A DNA stretch of 64,000 bases from positions 1-64,000 of the forward strand of contig JACQDB010000090.1 in NCBI GenBank assembly GCA_016201275.1, given 5' to 3'. This stretch comes from Acidobacteriota bacterium. GTDB taxonomy: Bacteria > Acidobacteriota > Blastocatellia > UBA7656. Positions 6,740-16,471 of the stretch are shown here, piece after piece (the stretch's first letter is position 1; every line of letters starts with the position of its first letter). Both the position numbers and the translations under genes were made by a program. The notes beneath the pieces are model-generated. The model was not told the origin of the DNA and made no database searches. It was given only the letters and a program-made list of their open reading frames with translations.

Positions 6740-9700
6740 TTAAAAAATAATCTTCGCTGCGAGTTGAACGATGCGCGGTTCGGTTGTCGAAGTCGGTTTG
6801 CCAAAGGCCGCATTCTTGACCAGTGAAGCGCTCGTGCCGCTGCCGGAAAGGCTGTAGAACGTAGTGTTCACACTGGTGAAGTTGACGCGGTTGAAGGCAT
6901 TGAAGGCTTCGGCAATCAATTGAATGCGGAAGCGTTCGGCAAAACGAATCTCGCGGGTGATGCGCGGGTCAAAGCTGGAAAAGCCCGGCCCGACAAACGT
7001 ATTGCGTCCCACTCCCGGCACGCGGTCGGTGAAACGATTGCCATCGTTGTTGAGGTCGCCGCCGACGAGGGCGGTGTAAGGTCTGCCGTCTTCAGCGGTG
7101 AAGATAGCGCTCAAACTCCAACCTGACAGGAGCGCCCGCGTCACATCGTTTTGAATGCCTTTGGCATAGCCGCCGACATCCCACACGCCGCTGATGATAA
7201 AACGATTTCTCACGTCAGTAATTGAGGAGGCGCGATCATCTCTAATGTTCAAAGAATTCTGCACGATCTTGGAATCATCACCGGCATTGCCCGGCACGAC
7301 CGAAGTGGCATCGGGCGCGTCGTCTATAACGTGCGAGTAGGTGTAAGAGGCCAGCATCTGGAAATTCTGCGCGAAGCGTTTGGTCACTTGCACCGTTAAG
7401 CCGTTATAGATGGAATTGGCGGTTGATTCAAATTGCGAGATGCGTCCGAAATTGGTGAAGCGCCGCGTTCCAAAGCGTTGATAGCTGAAGTTGTTGCGTG
7501 CGTCATCACTAATCGTTGCGGTCGTTGGCGGATTCAAATTGATGTCGCGGGTGCGCCCCAGATGTGTGCCTTTGACGCCCAGATAACTGACCGCCACCGA
7601 CAAATCTTTGAAGAGTTCGTACTCGGTTCCCAGACTCCATTGCTGCGTGTACGGCTCAACATAATCGGACGCGAAAACATAAATGCTGGGCGCGGGCAAC
7701 GTCACGCCAGAAGGAATCGCCGCAAAGCGCGACGGGTAGGCCGGTATCGCCGCGCCGGAAAACGTCAGGTTGACCACCTGTATGCCGTTTTGCGAATGCG
7801 CCGTGCCGAGCAGAATCGCCGGAGTGCGACCGAAGAAGATGCCGTAGCCGCCGCGCACCACCAGTTTTTTGGAAGCCAGCGGACTGTAGGCAAAGCCCAG
7901 ACGCGGGCCGAAATTATTTTTGTCGAGCTTGACGCGCCCGGTGTTAATGTTGGCTGCGGCCAACGTCGCATCGGGGTTTTGAATTTTCGGCGATGCCAGT
8001 TTCTGTAGGTCGTAACGCAAACCGGCGTTGATGGTGAGCTTTTGACTGATGCGCCAATCGTCCTGCACGAAGGCGGAAAATTCGCGTATGTTTGGATTGG
8101 TGGTGCCGCCTGTGGTTCCCGGGCCGGCAAACGCCTGCACGTAACGCGCCGGTCGGCGATTGGCAAAATCGGCTAAGGAATTGAAGGTGTATTGACCGCT
8201 GAATAGACCCGGAAAGAAATTAAAAATGTTTTCGATGTTCACATCCACGCCGGTCTTCAAAGCGTGTTTGCCAATGTTGTAGCTGACGTTGTCTATGAAT
8301 TGATGACGGCGCAAAGTGGTTTCGCGAGGGCTGAAATTGTTACGCCCCAAGGCCACCACGGTGACCCCGCCTTGCAGTATGATGGTCTCCGGCTCTTCGG
8401 AATTGGCGGTGCCGGGTTCGCGGTCGCGGCCATAGTTGTAGCGAAATTCATTCAACAGACGATTGCTCAACACCGACGATAAAGACAGCGTCAAGGTGGT
8501 GGTGCGGACGTTGGAATTGCCGGTGTGTTCAAAGGTAGAGGTCGTGGAGGGGATGCCCGGAGGCGCAGAATTTTCCAACGACACGCCAGCGAATTTCTGA
8601 TAGTTATAGCGGGCGCTCAAGCGATTGGCGTTGCTGATCTGCCAGTCGCCTTTTGCCAGATAAACATCCTGATTGAACTGGCGCGGATAGCCCTGAGCGC
8701 GCGGCGTAATGAGCGCCAGCGCCGCTTGTTGCGCCGCAAAATTCGGGTCGCTGGATGGCACACGCGAACCTTGCAAAATCACGTCCACCGGATCGCGGCG
8801 ACGTTGGCCGTCATAATCGAAAAAGAAGAAAGCCTTGTTTTTAATGATCGGGCCGCCGACATTGCCGCCGAATTGGTTGACGTGCAAAGCCGGACGCGGA
8901 CGTTTCAATGAGTTGTTGAAAAAGGTATTGGCGTTGAGCGATTTGTCGCGATAAAACTCGAACAGAGTGCCGTGAAATTCATTGGTTCCCGATTTGGTGA
9001 CCACGTTGACGACGGCTCCGGCGGCGCGTCCAAACTCGGCGGAATAGCCGTTGGAGTTGACTTGAAATTCCTGCACGGCATCCTGAGAAAACTGATACGG
9101 GGCGCGGCCTGAGCCGGTGCGTCCCAGCGATTGCCCGAAGAAGGTGTTGTTATTGTCTGCACCATCTATCTGCAAGCTGTTGAGCGTGCCGCGCTGTCCG
9201 CCAAACGAGATGTCGCCGGTGCGAACATCGCGGGTGACGCCTGGGGTCAACAACACAAAGTCTATGAAGTTGCGCCCGTTGGTCGGCAAGTTGGCCACGG
9301 CGCGATCATCAACGGTGGTGGAGACTTGGGTGCGCGTGGTTTCCACGATGGGCGCTTCCGAAGTCACATTGAGGGATTCCGAAGCGCCTGCCGCGCCCAT
9401 TTCAATGTCCAGTGGAACCTTCTGCCCGACCTGCACTTTGACGGCTTCGCGTTTGATGATCGCAAAGCCCTGCTTTTCAATGGTCACGTTATAGTCACCA
9501 ACCGGCAACAATAACAAGCGGTACAAGCCCTCGCCGTTGCTGGTCACGGTGCGCGTCAAGCCGGTCTGTATATTGATTGCCGTCACTTTGGCGTCCGGCA
9601 CTACGGCTCCGGTAGTATCGGTAATCGTGCCTTCGATAGAGCCGCTCGAAGCCTGCGATTGCGCCCACGTCGGCAAAGTAAATTGCGCCAACAGAATCAA

Positions 9701-9748
9701 GGTGATCGCAAGGTGAGAAAGCCATTTGAACAATGAGTTCCGTTTCAT
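6740..9748 (-). CDS. TonB-dependent receptor with carboxypeptidase regulatory-like domain (Oar-like)
   Basis: This outer-membrane protein of about 1002 residues begins with a signal peptide ending TWAQSQ. A beta-sandwich regulatory domain follows (about 32-115, GSIEGTITDTTGAVVPDAKV). A plug region with GRNFIDFVLLTPGV and a FHGTLFEFYRD motif comes next, then a long beta-barrel ending in Phe (AAKIIF). Oar-like receptors are expanded in Acidobacteriota and are thought to take up large substrates such as glycans or peptides using TonB energy. The substrate is unknown. The Met at 9748 is preferred because AAGGAGA precedes it, whereas the upstream ATG at 9766 would place that ribosome site inside the gene. 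Confidence 0.93.
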   Translation of the reverse strand: MKRNSLFKWLSHLAITLILLAQFTLPTWAQSQASSGSIEGTITDTTGAVVPDAKVTAINIQTGLTRTVTSNGEGLYRLLLLPVGDYNVTIEKQGFAIIKREAVKVQVGQKVPLDIEMGAAGASESLNVTSEAPIVETTRTQVSTTVDDRAVANLPTNGRNFIDFVLLTPGVTRDVRTGDISFGGQRGTLNSLQIDGADNNNTFFGQSLGRTGSGRAPYQFSQDAVQEFQVNSNGYSAEFGRAAGAVVNVVTKSGTNEFHGTLFEFYRDKSLNANTFFNNSLKRPRPALHVNQFGGNVGGPIIKNKAFFFFDYDGQRRRDPVDVILQGSRVPSSDPNFAAQQAALALITPRAQGYPRQFNQDVYLAKGDWQISNANRLSARYNYQKFAGVSLENSAPPGIPSTTSTFEHTGNSNVRTTTLTLSLSSVLSNRLLNEFRYNYGRDREPGTANSEEPETIILQGGVTVVALGRNNFSPRETTLRRHQFIDNVSYNIGKHALKTGVDVNIENIFNFFPGLFSGQYTFNSLADFANRRPARYVQAFAGPGTTGGTTNPNIREFSAFVQDDWRISQKLTINAGLRYDLQKLASPKIQNPDATLAAANINTGRVKLDKNNFGPRLGFAYSPLASKKLVVRGGYGIFFGRTPAILLGTAHSQNGIQVVNLTFSGAAIPAYPSRFAAIPSGVTLPAPSIYVFASDYVEPYTQQWSLGTEYELFKDLSVAVSYLGVKGTHLGRTRDINLNPPTTATISDDARNNFSYQRFGTRRFTNFGRISQFESTANSIYNGLTVQVTKRFAQNFQMLASYTYSHVIDDAPDATSVVPGNAGDDSKIVQNSLNIRDDRASSITDVRNRFIISGVWDVGGYAKGIQNDVTRALLSGWSLSAIFTAEDGRPYTALVGGDLNNDGNRFTDRVPGVGRNTFVGPGFSSFDPRITREIRFAERFRIQLIAEAFNAFNRVNFTSVNTTFYSLSGSGTSASLVKNAAFGKPTSTTEPRIVQLAAKIIF

Positions 9749-10121
9749 GAAATGTCTCCTTAGCATTTTTTTAGTTCGTCAATGCTCATACGCCTACATT
9801 GTATGAGTCGTCTTGGTCGTCCCGTTTTTCCGCAACCCTCTAGGATCATGGCTGCGACAAAGAAGGCGAATCACAATATAAAATCCCCTCCAACAGTGCT
9901 GACAGGCGATGCTATGTCACAAGCCTTGCGAGTGTCAAATCAAGTTTCCTTGAAATTATTTTCAATGGTAGAAAGTGAGGTGGGCAAAGGAATCTGGTTT
10001 GTTGCTTTTGTTACAAAGAATGTTTGCAATCTGTAGGGCGGTTTTGAGCCAACAGCAAAAGCACAATGTTTGCTATTGATGTTGGCTCAAGCAGAGGGTG
10101 ATTGATAATTCAATCGTCTTG
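9749..10121. other. Intergenic stretch with an inverted repeat
   Basis: The gap of about 370 bases contains the presumed promoter of the TonB receptor. TTGAGCCAAC (10044-10053) and GTTGGCTCAA (10081-10090) form a perfect 10-bp inverted repeat just past the stop of the next minus-strand gene. It lacks a following T-run. No gene was found. Confidence 0.5.
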
Positions 10122-11234
10122 CTACTTCGCGCTGATTGAGATGCACACGTTGTCAAAGTAATACAACTGAACTCCTTGTTGGCTGGCAAAGATGCCGATG
10201 ACCACATACAGCGTCGAACTTTTTTTGGACTTCGCAGTGAATTGATACTGTTTGCGTTTCCAGGGCGAACCCGGTTTTCCGGTGTCTTCCTGATAGAACA
10301 ATTCCAAATCCGCTGCGCTTTCAGGGCGATCCCGCAACACGCCGGTTATCAAGGTCGAGTTGCGAACATCCAATTGGCTGAAAAAGCCATACTCCACGTT
10401 GACACGATATTTTCTTCCCGGTTCAACCGTGAAGGCTCGTTCAATCCAGACCTTTGCTTTGCCGTTAGAACTGTTGATCTCAAATTGCGCGGAGTTCTTG
10501 CCATCTTGAAAGAATTGTTGAGAGCGGGTAACAGACCAAGGCAGCGTGGTGCCTTGAGCTTCGACATCAATAGCCTTTGGTGTCCAACCTTCCAATTCAT
10601 TCTCAAAGGAAAAGAATTCGCAAGGAACTGATCTTCGAGCGATTTTAATATGAATGTTATCGAAGAAATAAGGTCTGCCAAACTCACCTGCACCGATGCC
10701 TATAAGAACGTATAGCTTTCCTTGCTCATCTGTATGTGCTGCAAATTCATATCTTTTTTTATACCATTTGTATTCGCCCGAAGTATTATTGTCATCACCT
10801 GTCGGTCCTTGACCAGTAAATCCAAGTTGTTCTCTTTTTGTTGGATCTGGACTGAGCCTGGAGACGCCCGTTAAAAGTGCCAAACTATTGGCACTGCAAC
10901 AATCTCTGGAGGCGAAATCATAATCAACTATAACGTCATAACTCTGGGTGGCCTCGACGGTATAGACTTTTTCTACCCAAACAATCTGAAAGGGGATACG
11001 CCGCCCTTCTACAATTCTCAATGAGGTTACTCCATCAGTCGCTCGTTCTTGACTGCGAGTTACAGGCGGCGGTAGGTCTGGCTCAAATTCCGTAGCACGT
11101 ATCCCCCATCCTTCAAAATCATTTTCAAACGAATAGGTTTCATCTATTGCCGGTGACTGATAGCCAAGCGAAGGATTGGCAAAAACTGTAGGCACGAACA
11201 GCAAGCCAATCATTAGGTATGCAATATATTTCAT
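10122..11234 (-). CDS. Secreted protein with two repeated beta-sandwich modules
   Basis: The 370-residue product has an N-terminal signal peptide (about 1-19, ending VFANP) and two homologous modules, roughly 33-200 and 205-370. Each opens with SFEN-x-x-EGW, continues with a VTRSQ stretch, and ends with a YVxIGI-x(n)-YFDNxxI block. This layout is that of jelly-roll carbohydrate-binding-like modules, so the protein may bind polysaccharide or the cell surface. No catalytic domain is present. It is next to the remnant of a secreted protease and likely belongs to the same exported set. The family was not recognised by name. Confidence 0.75.
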   Translation of the reverse strand: MKYIAYLMIGLLFVPTVFANPSLGYQSPAIDETYSFENDFEGWGIRATEFEPDLPPPVTRSQERATDGVTSLRIVEGRRIPFQIVWVEKVYTVEATQSYDVIVDYDFASRDCCSANSLALLTGVSRLSPDPTKREQLGFTGQGPTGDDNNTSGEYKWYKKRYEFAAHTDEQGKLYVLIGIGAGEFGRPYFFDNIHIKIARRSVPCEFFSFENELEGWTPKAIDVEAQGTTLPWSVTRSQQFFQDGKNSAQFEINSSNGKAKVWIERAFTVEPGRKYRVNVEYGFFSQLDVRNSTLITGVLRDRPESAADLELFYQEDTGKPGSPWKRKQYQFTAKSKKSSTLYVVIGIFASQQGVQLYYFDNVCISISAK

Positions 11235-11323
11235 CGTTCAACCTCCTTAGCGATTGCTGCTGACGATGAGCAACAATCGCTATGCAAAATCATTATTAAC
11301 TTCAAAATTAACTTCAAACTGAC

Positions 11324-12288
11324 TTATGGCACAGTCGTTGAGAAAGCGGTGCTTCCGATGAGCGATCCGTTATTCATATCCGCGCAATCTTGAGCGTTTT
11401 GCCCGTCAAAGCGCCATAAACCTTTGGTTTCTGCTATGCCTGTGACTCGGTTCTGGGGAGTAAAGTTACTGTTGTAGAGAGGATTGGCAGTTACTCTTAC
11501 TTCATCTATCAGACCGCTAAAATAGATTGAACTGGTAGCAGCACGACCAATATAGACAGGGCTTGTGCCTGTACCGGGCGCAAAAGTAGAAGATTTCGAG
11601 CCGTCAAGCACACCGTTCACATAAACTTTTAGAGTCAGTCCGCTCCACTGCCCGACTACGTGATACCACACGCCGGAGGAGAGAATTGTACTGCCGGTCA
11701 CAGAATCAAAGCTGGAGGCATTAGTAATGCGAATCAAGAGTTGAAAATTGTCCGTGTTGAAATCAAAGGATTTATAAACAGCTTTTGGGTTTTTGCCCAG
11801 ATGTCGCCTGTAAATCGTTGATTCTTTATTGCTGATTTCAACTCTTGATTCGCATAAGTAGTATTGGTCTAAGCGATCAAGATGCCAAGCATCGTATGCC
11901 GCCACCGGAGGGCCACCTATAGGTTGAGTGTTTGCTGTTTGACCTACAGCATTTTCTTCGACGAAATCAACTCTAGGGTCGCGGCTGATGGCAATCGCTG
12001 CGGCTTCAGGGATATCGTGAATCGAAAATCCTTTGATTGAGTGTCGGTAGGTAGCTTGCACTTTGCCGCTGCGCTGAATGCTGGCTAAGTTGGTTGTCAA
12101 CAAATCAATATCCTTATCAGCAACGCCATCGTTGAACACCACGATGTATTGATTGGGGATAGGTTTCTCTACTCTACGAAACTTATCCAAAGTGATTTGG
12201 TCTTGGCTTTTCACAGGCAACGATGCAATTGCAAAAAAACAAGAGTTGCGGTAACAAATAGAACTGTAGCTTTAAATCTCAAGGTCAT
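11324..12288 (-). pseudogene. Subtilase propeptide fused to LamG domain, catalytic domain missing, frameshifted signal peptide
   Basis: An ATG at 12288 with AAAGGA upstream starts a signal peptide that goes out of frame at a run of seven A (12233-12239) and stops soon after. One extra base there would join it smoothly to the downstream frame (reading AIASLPVKSQDQ). The downstream frame, open from a TTG at 12220, encodes an inhibitor I9-type propeptide (PNQYIVVFNDGVADKD to DPRVDFVEENAV), then the usual entry to a subtilisin domain (AYDAWHLDRLDQ). It then jumps to a LamG/concanavalin-like domain (GVWYHVVGQWSGLTLKVYV) with no Asp-His-Ser protease domain between. It is most likely a decayed S8 protease. 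An alternative for the frameshift alone is a homopolymer sequencing error. Confidence 0.75.
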
Positions 12289-12588
12289 TTTCCTTTTGAA
12301 ATCACATCTGTATCGGTGAGGAAATACAGTTTATGAACGATCTGATAACGTGGAGACGGTGCGCGTCAGAAAGTATGCAGAAAATAAAAATAATTTACCA
12401 GCCTGATTAGCTTCCTGGATTTATCTCGCCTGACCAAGTAAAGACAAAAAAAGCCATCAACGATAAGAGTGATTACTATGACGGTAGATTTAGTGGCTAA
12501 TTGCACGATTAAGAATGAAGGAACTTAGCATACAGGTTAAGCGGCAATGTGTACCGTCTCTCAATCTTTCATTCATATGATGAAACCT
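12289..12588. other. Intergenic stretch, nothing recognised
   Basis: About 300 AT-rich bases lie between the protease remnant and the cofE stop. No gene, repeat or clear terminator was seen in it. Confidence 0.5.
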
Positions 12589-13344
12589 TCAACGGAACAG
12601 ATCATTTTCCGTAGGGCGAATTAATTCGCTCGCCGAAGCGTCGCGCTGTTCGTAAGCCAGGCCGCGCACGATGGCAACCGGAACATTGTCGCTTTTATTC
12701 ATCACCAGTTCCGTCGCCGAAGCGATTTCATCGGCCACCGCCACCATCGTCACGCGCAGCACTTGCCCGTAAGAATCTCTTTGTCCGCGATAATCAATCA
12801 ACGGCGCTATGCCGGCTACGCCTAACGCTACGTTGACCAAGCCTTCACGCCAAGGGCGACCGAAGGTATCCGATACGATGACGGCGAGGCCAACGCCGAA
12901 CGCCTGTTCGAGAGCCGCTTGCAGGCGGCGCGCCGAAGCGTCTGGGTCTTCGGGCAGCAACACCACGAAGCCCGGTGCGATGTTGGAATGGTCAACTCCG
13001 GCATTGGCGCATATGAAGCCATGATGCGTTTCGCAAATCATCACGCCGCGTTCCTGACGGACGATGCGCCTTGATTCACGCAGCACCACTTCGACGATGC
13101 GCGCATCTTTATCAAATTCTTCCGCCCACACGCGGGCTTGCGGCGAAGGCTCTACGGTGTTGAGTTCGACGATGCGCCCTTCGGCCTTCGATACCACTTT
13201 TTGCGCTACGACGAACACATCGCGCCGGTGAATTTCAAACTTGGATTGACGTGCAGCCGCCACGATGAACGCCGACAGATCATCGCCCGCGACCACTTCG
13301 GGGATGCCGGTTAAACCGATTACGCTGATTTGTGGAAGCATCAT
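12589..13344 (-). CDS. cofE: Coenzyme F420:L-glutamate ligase
   Basis: CofE adds glutamates to F420-0 in a GTP-dependent reaction, making the polyglutamate tail of the deazaflavin cofactor. The 251-residue protein matches the family's normal length and has its blocks: VFVVAQKVVSKAEGRIVEL near the N-terminus, CETHHGFICANAGVDHSN for nucleotide/metal binding, and VSDTFGRPWREGLVNVALG. It is only the ligase. The nitroreductase domain found in actinobacterial FbiB is absent. It is last in a five-gene minus-strand operon, 22 bases after cofC. Confidence 0.93.
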   Translation of the reverse strand: MMLPQISVIGLTGIPEVVAGDDLSAFIVAAARQSKFEIHRRDVFVVAQKVVSKAEGRIVELNTVEPSPQARVWAEEFDKDARIVEVVLRESRRIVRQERGVMICETHHGFICANAGVDHSNIAPGFVVLLPEDPDASARRLQAALEQAFGVGLAVIVSDTFGRPWREGLVNVALGVAGIAPLIDYRGQRDSYGQVLRVTMVAVADEIASATELVMNKSDNVPVAIVRGLAYEQRDASASELIRPTENDLFR

Positions 13345-13366
13345 TCTTTTATACCTGTGTCATCGC

Positions 13367-14041
13367 TCAAGACGCGAGGCCGTGCAAAGCGGCAAGCCGT
13401 TCGTGAATCTTTATCGCTTCAAGCAGGCGAAAAGTTTGCGTCTTGTGGCCTACGGATAAAAACCGTTGCAGGTCTTGCGGCTCATCAATATCGAGCGCTA
13501 TGCGTGGGTTGTGGATAATCAAACACTCAACTTCAACACGCAAGGCTTCCTCTTTATGCAGCCGCAGCGAATCGGGACCAAAGCGCGAAGGAAATAAATC
13601 GGCGGGGGTGCGAATGATGGCGTTCGTGCCGCTGCCTTCCAGCGAAGGAACCAGCAACGCTGCAGGCTGGTTTAACTCAATCGCCAGCAACGCATCAAGA
13701 TCTTCGGCCTGCACCAAAGGCAGATCGGCAGGCAAGCGCATCACCGCATCAAAGCCGCGTTCGTGCAACCGCCGCGACGCCCAATCCACCGAAGCGCTTT
13801 CGGACTCCTGCTCATCTTCAAGCAAAACCTGCCAGCCGTATAAACGGGCGTAGGCGGCGGCCTGCTGAAAATTGGTAACCAGAAAAACCTCTGCGGCTTT
13901 GCTGGATGCGGCCACGGCCTGGCACACATCTTCAAACATCGCCCAGACCAATTGTCGCCGCTCTTCAAGCGTCAGCAACTTCGCCAGTCGCGTCTTGGCG
14001 CGTGCCGGTTCTTTGATTGGAATCAACAGAGCTTTTTTCAT
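13367..14041 (-). CDS. cofC: 2-phospho-L-lactate guanylyltransferase (or PEP guanylyltransferase)
   Basis: This enzyme activates a three-carbon phosphate with GTP for the F420 side chain. The 224-residue protein opens with ALLIPIKEPARAKTRLA, the nucleotide-binding loop of the family, and has the RLPADLPLV metal/nucleotide motif and a late NPRIALDIDEPQDL segment. Whether it uses 2-phospholactate, phosphoenolpyruvate or 3-phosphoglycerate cannot be told by eye. Its start overlaps the cofD stop by four bases (ATGA), showing translational coupling. Confidence 0.92.
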   Translation of the reverse strand: MKKALLIPIKEPARAKTRLAKLLTLEERRQLVWAMFEDVCQAVAASSKAAEVFLVTNFQQAAAYARLYGWQVLLEDEQESESASVDWASRRLHERGFDAVMRLPADLPLVQAEDLDALLAIELNQPAALLVPSLEGSGTNAIIRTPADLFPSRFGPDSLRLHKEEALRVEVECLIIHNPRIALDIDEPQDLQRFLSVGHKTQTFRLLEAIKIHERLAALHGLAS

Positions 14042-15024
14042 GCCATCAATGCGAGGACTCGTCGCGCTAACTGCTCTTTGTCTGCGAGCGTTTTCATCAA
14101 GGTATTCATGACAGCGACCTGCATTCCGAAAGCGGCGATGGAGGATTGCAAGGCGGCGTCCGCTTCATCCAACACGAAGAGGTTCACAAAGTCTTGATAC
14201 ATTGCCGCTACGCCACGCGCCGAAACTTCGTGTCCCAAGTCGCGCAGCATATCGGCGGCGGGGCCTTTCAACGCCTGCCCCGCAATAATGGGTGTGATGG
14301 CGATAACCTGGGCAGCGGTCTGTTGCAGCGCCTTGCGGATTCCCGGCACAGCGAGAATCGGGCTAATACTGATGAACGGATTGCTCGGACAAATCACCAC
14401 GGCATCGGCATCGCCTATCGCTGCGAGAACGCCGTGTGCAGGCTTTGCCGTGGCGATGTTGTCAAAACGAATCTCTAAAACCTGCGGCTCGCAACGACGA
14501 CGCACGAAGTATTCCTGAAAGTGCAACTCGCCTTCATCGGTCTGCACTCGCGTAGGCGTATAAGCATCGCTCATCGGCAAAATTGTTGAACGCACGCCTA
14601 GCGATGCACTGATGTGTCGAGTCACGTCGCTTAACGTCTTGCCTTGTTTGAGCGCGTTGGTGCGATAGATGTGCGTGGCAAAATCTTTGTCGCCGAGATT
14701 GAACCAAGTCGCTTCGTCGTAACGCGCCAGCCATTGCAGACATTCAAAGCTATCATCGGCAAGCCCCCAGCCGGTCGCTTCGTTGATGACTCCGGCCAGA
14801 GTATAAGTCACGGTGTCTATATCGGGCGAGATGCGAAGCCCGAAATGTTCGACATCATCGCCGGTGTTGGCAATGATGGTCAGGTTTTCCGGCGGCATCA
14901 CTCGCGTCAGTCCCAATAAAAATTTCGCCGCGCCGACGCCCCCCGCCAGCGCAGTGATTTTTTGTCCGTTGCCCGTTGTCCGTTGCCCTTTGTCCTTCGG
15001 CGTTTGTTGGTCAGTATCACGCAT
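14038..15024 (-). CDS. cofD: 2-phospho-L-lactate transferase
   Basis: CofD/FbiA joins the activated three-carbon unit to the deazaflavin Fo, producing F420-0 or its dehydro form. The domain begins ITALAGGVGAAKFLLGL, followed by IIANTGDDVEHFGLRISPDIDTVTY and the downstream ICPSNPFISISPILAVPG block, all characteristic. The N-terminus before residue 22 is Gln/Lys-rich and not part of the domain. An upstream start at 15072 would add 16 residues overlapping the preceding small gene's end, so the Met at 15024 is preferred. It is coupled to cofC. Confidence 0.93.
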   Translation of the reverse strand: MRDTDQQTPKDKGQRTTGNGQKITALAGGVGAAKFLLGLTRVMPPENLTIIANTGDDVEHFGLRISPDIDTVTYTLAGVINEATGWGLADDSFECLQWLARYDEATWFNLGDKDFATHIYRTNALKQGKTLSDVTRHISASLGVRSTILPMSDAYTPTRVQTDEGELHFQEYFVRRRCEPQVLEIRFDNIATAKPAHGVLAAIGDADAVVICPSNPFISISPILAVPGIRKALQQTAAQVIAITPIIAGQALKGPAADMLRDLGHEVSARGVAAMYQDFVNLFVLDEADAALQSSIAAFGMQVAVMNTLMKTLADKEQLARRVLALMA

Positions 15025-15049
15025 GGTTATGGTTGAACGAATGCAGAAA

Positions 15050-15397
15050 TTACTTGGAATACTTGCCTGCACGATGAGAAGATTTGCGGTCTTTTGATTC
15101 CGGCTGCTTGCGAATCTCCCGCCAGTATTCTTCTTTCACGTCATCGTCAATTTCTACTGTGGTTGCATACAACGCATCCGTGCCATCTTTTTTGCAGCCC
15201 GAAATCCAATATTCTTCTCCGGTTTCAGCATCTCTGTAATTGGCTTTGAACCCCCTACCTCTAAGCGATTGAAATCGGCGTCCTCGATAATCTATGGACT
15301 TGCCCGACTTCGAGAATGTGACTCTGCCTATTCGAGCGGGTCCGACGATGGCATCGCCCTTATATTCAATGTACATGATTCTTGATTTCTGTGGCAT
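15050..15397 (-). CDS. Conserved small protein inside the F420 operon
   Basis: From the Met at 15397 the product is 115 residues: MPQKSRIMYIEYKGDAIVGP, then RIGRVTFSKSGKSIDYRGRR and a GFKANYRDAETGEEYWISGC block. I recognise this as a conserved bacterial family of unknown function that databases sometimes misname. The sequence has no enzyme motif, one exposed Cys, and a basic C-terminal tail. Earlier in-frame starts would overlap the upstream gene. It begins 5 bases after the npdG stop and ends 25 bases before cofD, so it is co-transcribed with F420 genes. Whether it has any role there is not known. Confidence 0.85.
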   Translation of the reverse strand: MPQKSRIMYIEYKGDAIVGPARIGRVTFSKSGKSIDYRGRRFQSLRGRGFKANYRDAETGEEYWISGCKKDGTDALYATTVEIDDDVKEEYWREIRKQPESKDRKSSHRAGKYSK

Positions 15398-15402
15398 AAG
15401 TT

Positions 15403-16080
15403 TTACTCCGACAAACCCAGAATACGAAAGCGTCCGTCTTTGATTTTGTTGCGACGATTGATGCCAATCAACAGAATCGTCATGCGTTCCAGACAACGGG
15501 CGCTGTACAACACCCCCGCGTCAACCGGCCTTAATCCGTTGATAAATTTTATCGCTTCGATCACGCGAGCTTTCGCCGCTTTGTTATCGCTGGCTACCAA
15601 GGTATCGCAATCCAGTTCGGCCTGTGGGTCAAGCAACAGATGCGCCGGTTCAGTTTTGAAGGCGGCTACCAGGGGAATATTTTCCGGCAAGAGAGTTTTC
15701 AGATGTTCGCTGGCCGAACCTTCCGCAGGCTCTACGTAACGCACGCGCCCTTGCTCGAAAGAGACCGGCACTGTGATGTCTATCAATACGGCGTCGGCGC
15801 GCCAATGACCGTGCAAAGATTCCAGCGTCGCGCTCGCATAAGCGAACGGCACGGTGAGCAGCACAAACTCAGAACCGGCTACGGCAGCCTCATTCGTGCC
15901 ATAGCGGATTTTTGCTTCGCCCAATAATTGATTCAATTCGTCTGCCGCTTCTTTAGCGCGCTCGGCGACGCGTGAACCGATGACGACTTGCGCTCCGGCC
16001 ATCGCCCAACGCAAAGCCAGACCGCGCCCTTCTTCGCCGGTGCCGCCAATGAGTCCTACAGTTAAATCGTTGATGTTCAT
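15403..16080 (-). CDS. npdG: NADPH-dependent F420 reductase
   Basis: This cytoplasmic enzyme exchanges hydride between NADPH and F420 and supplies reduced cofactor to F420 oxidoreductases. The 225-residue product starts with a dinucleotide-binding fold (VGLIGGTGEEGRGLALRWAM), with the GSR loop that selects NADPH (VVIGSRVAER). Family blocks VLLTVPFAYA, AAFKTEPAHLL and the late GLRPVDAGVLYSARCLERM follow. It heads the operon npdG, small gene, cofD, cofC, cofE. The divergent luciferase-like gene at 16472 is a likely user of the reduced cofactor. Confidence 0.92.
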   Translation of the reverse strand: MNINDLTVGLIGGTGEEGRGLALRWAMAGAQVVIGSRVAERAKEAADELNQLLGEAKIRYGTNEAAVAGSEFVLLTVPFAYASATLESLHGHWRADAVLIDITVPVSFEQGRVRYVEPAEGSASEHLKTLLPENIPLVAAFKTEPAHLLLDPQAELDCDTLVASDNKAAKARVIEAIKFINGLRPVDAGVLYSARCLERMTILLIGINRRNKIKDGRFRILGLSE

Positions 16081-16471
16081 TTTTCTCGCTCTCGCTTTCG
16101 TTATTCAGCACTCTGTGCCTCTTGCCCGTTGCCGTCAACTTCGGTCCTCTCTCACCCGTGCTGCGGCGAGGTGAAAGAGAAAGCTTGGCGAATCTTAGCG
16201 ACTCAGCGCGAAGGAGCTTTTGTCCGCGAACCTTTTTTCTCGCACCAAGTTGCCAAGTCCGCAACCTTATTCTTTACGCGCAGCAAATTTGCAACACGAC
16301 TTGCAAGGCAACATTTGGCAAGGCTCAAGGTTGCCATTCGGCAAAGCGTGTGTCAATCCAGCTCTCCGCCAAGCGGCGTTGACTTCGCGGCGGAAACTTT
16401 TTACTTTGAAACAGGCGACGCAAATTTTTGCGGCCTTATCTTTCACATCACGCAACCGAGGAGGATGACAC
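16081..16471. other. Divergent intergenic region between npdG and the LLM oxidoreductase
   Basis: The 390 bases between the two divergent F420 genes must hold both promoters. An imperfect hairpin (CTCTCTCACC opposite GGTGAAAGAG) lies near 16148-16182. An AGGAGG ribosome site precedes the plus-strand start. Open frames crossing this region on both strands look like non-coding shadows. No riboswitch was recognised. Confidence 0.45.
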
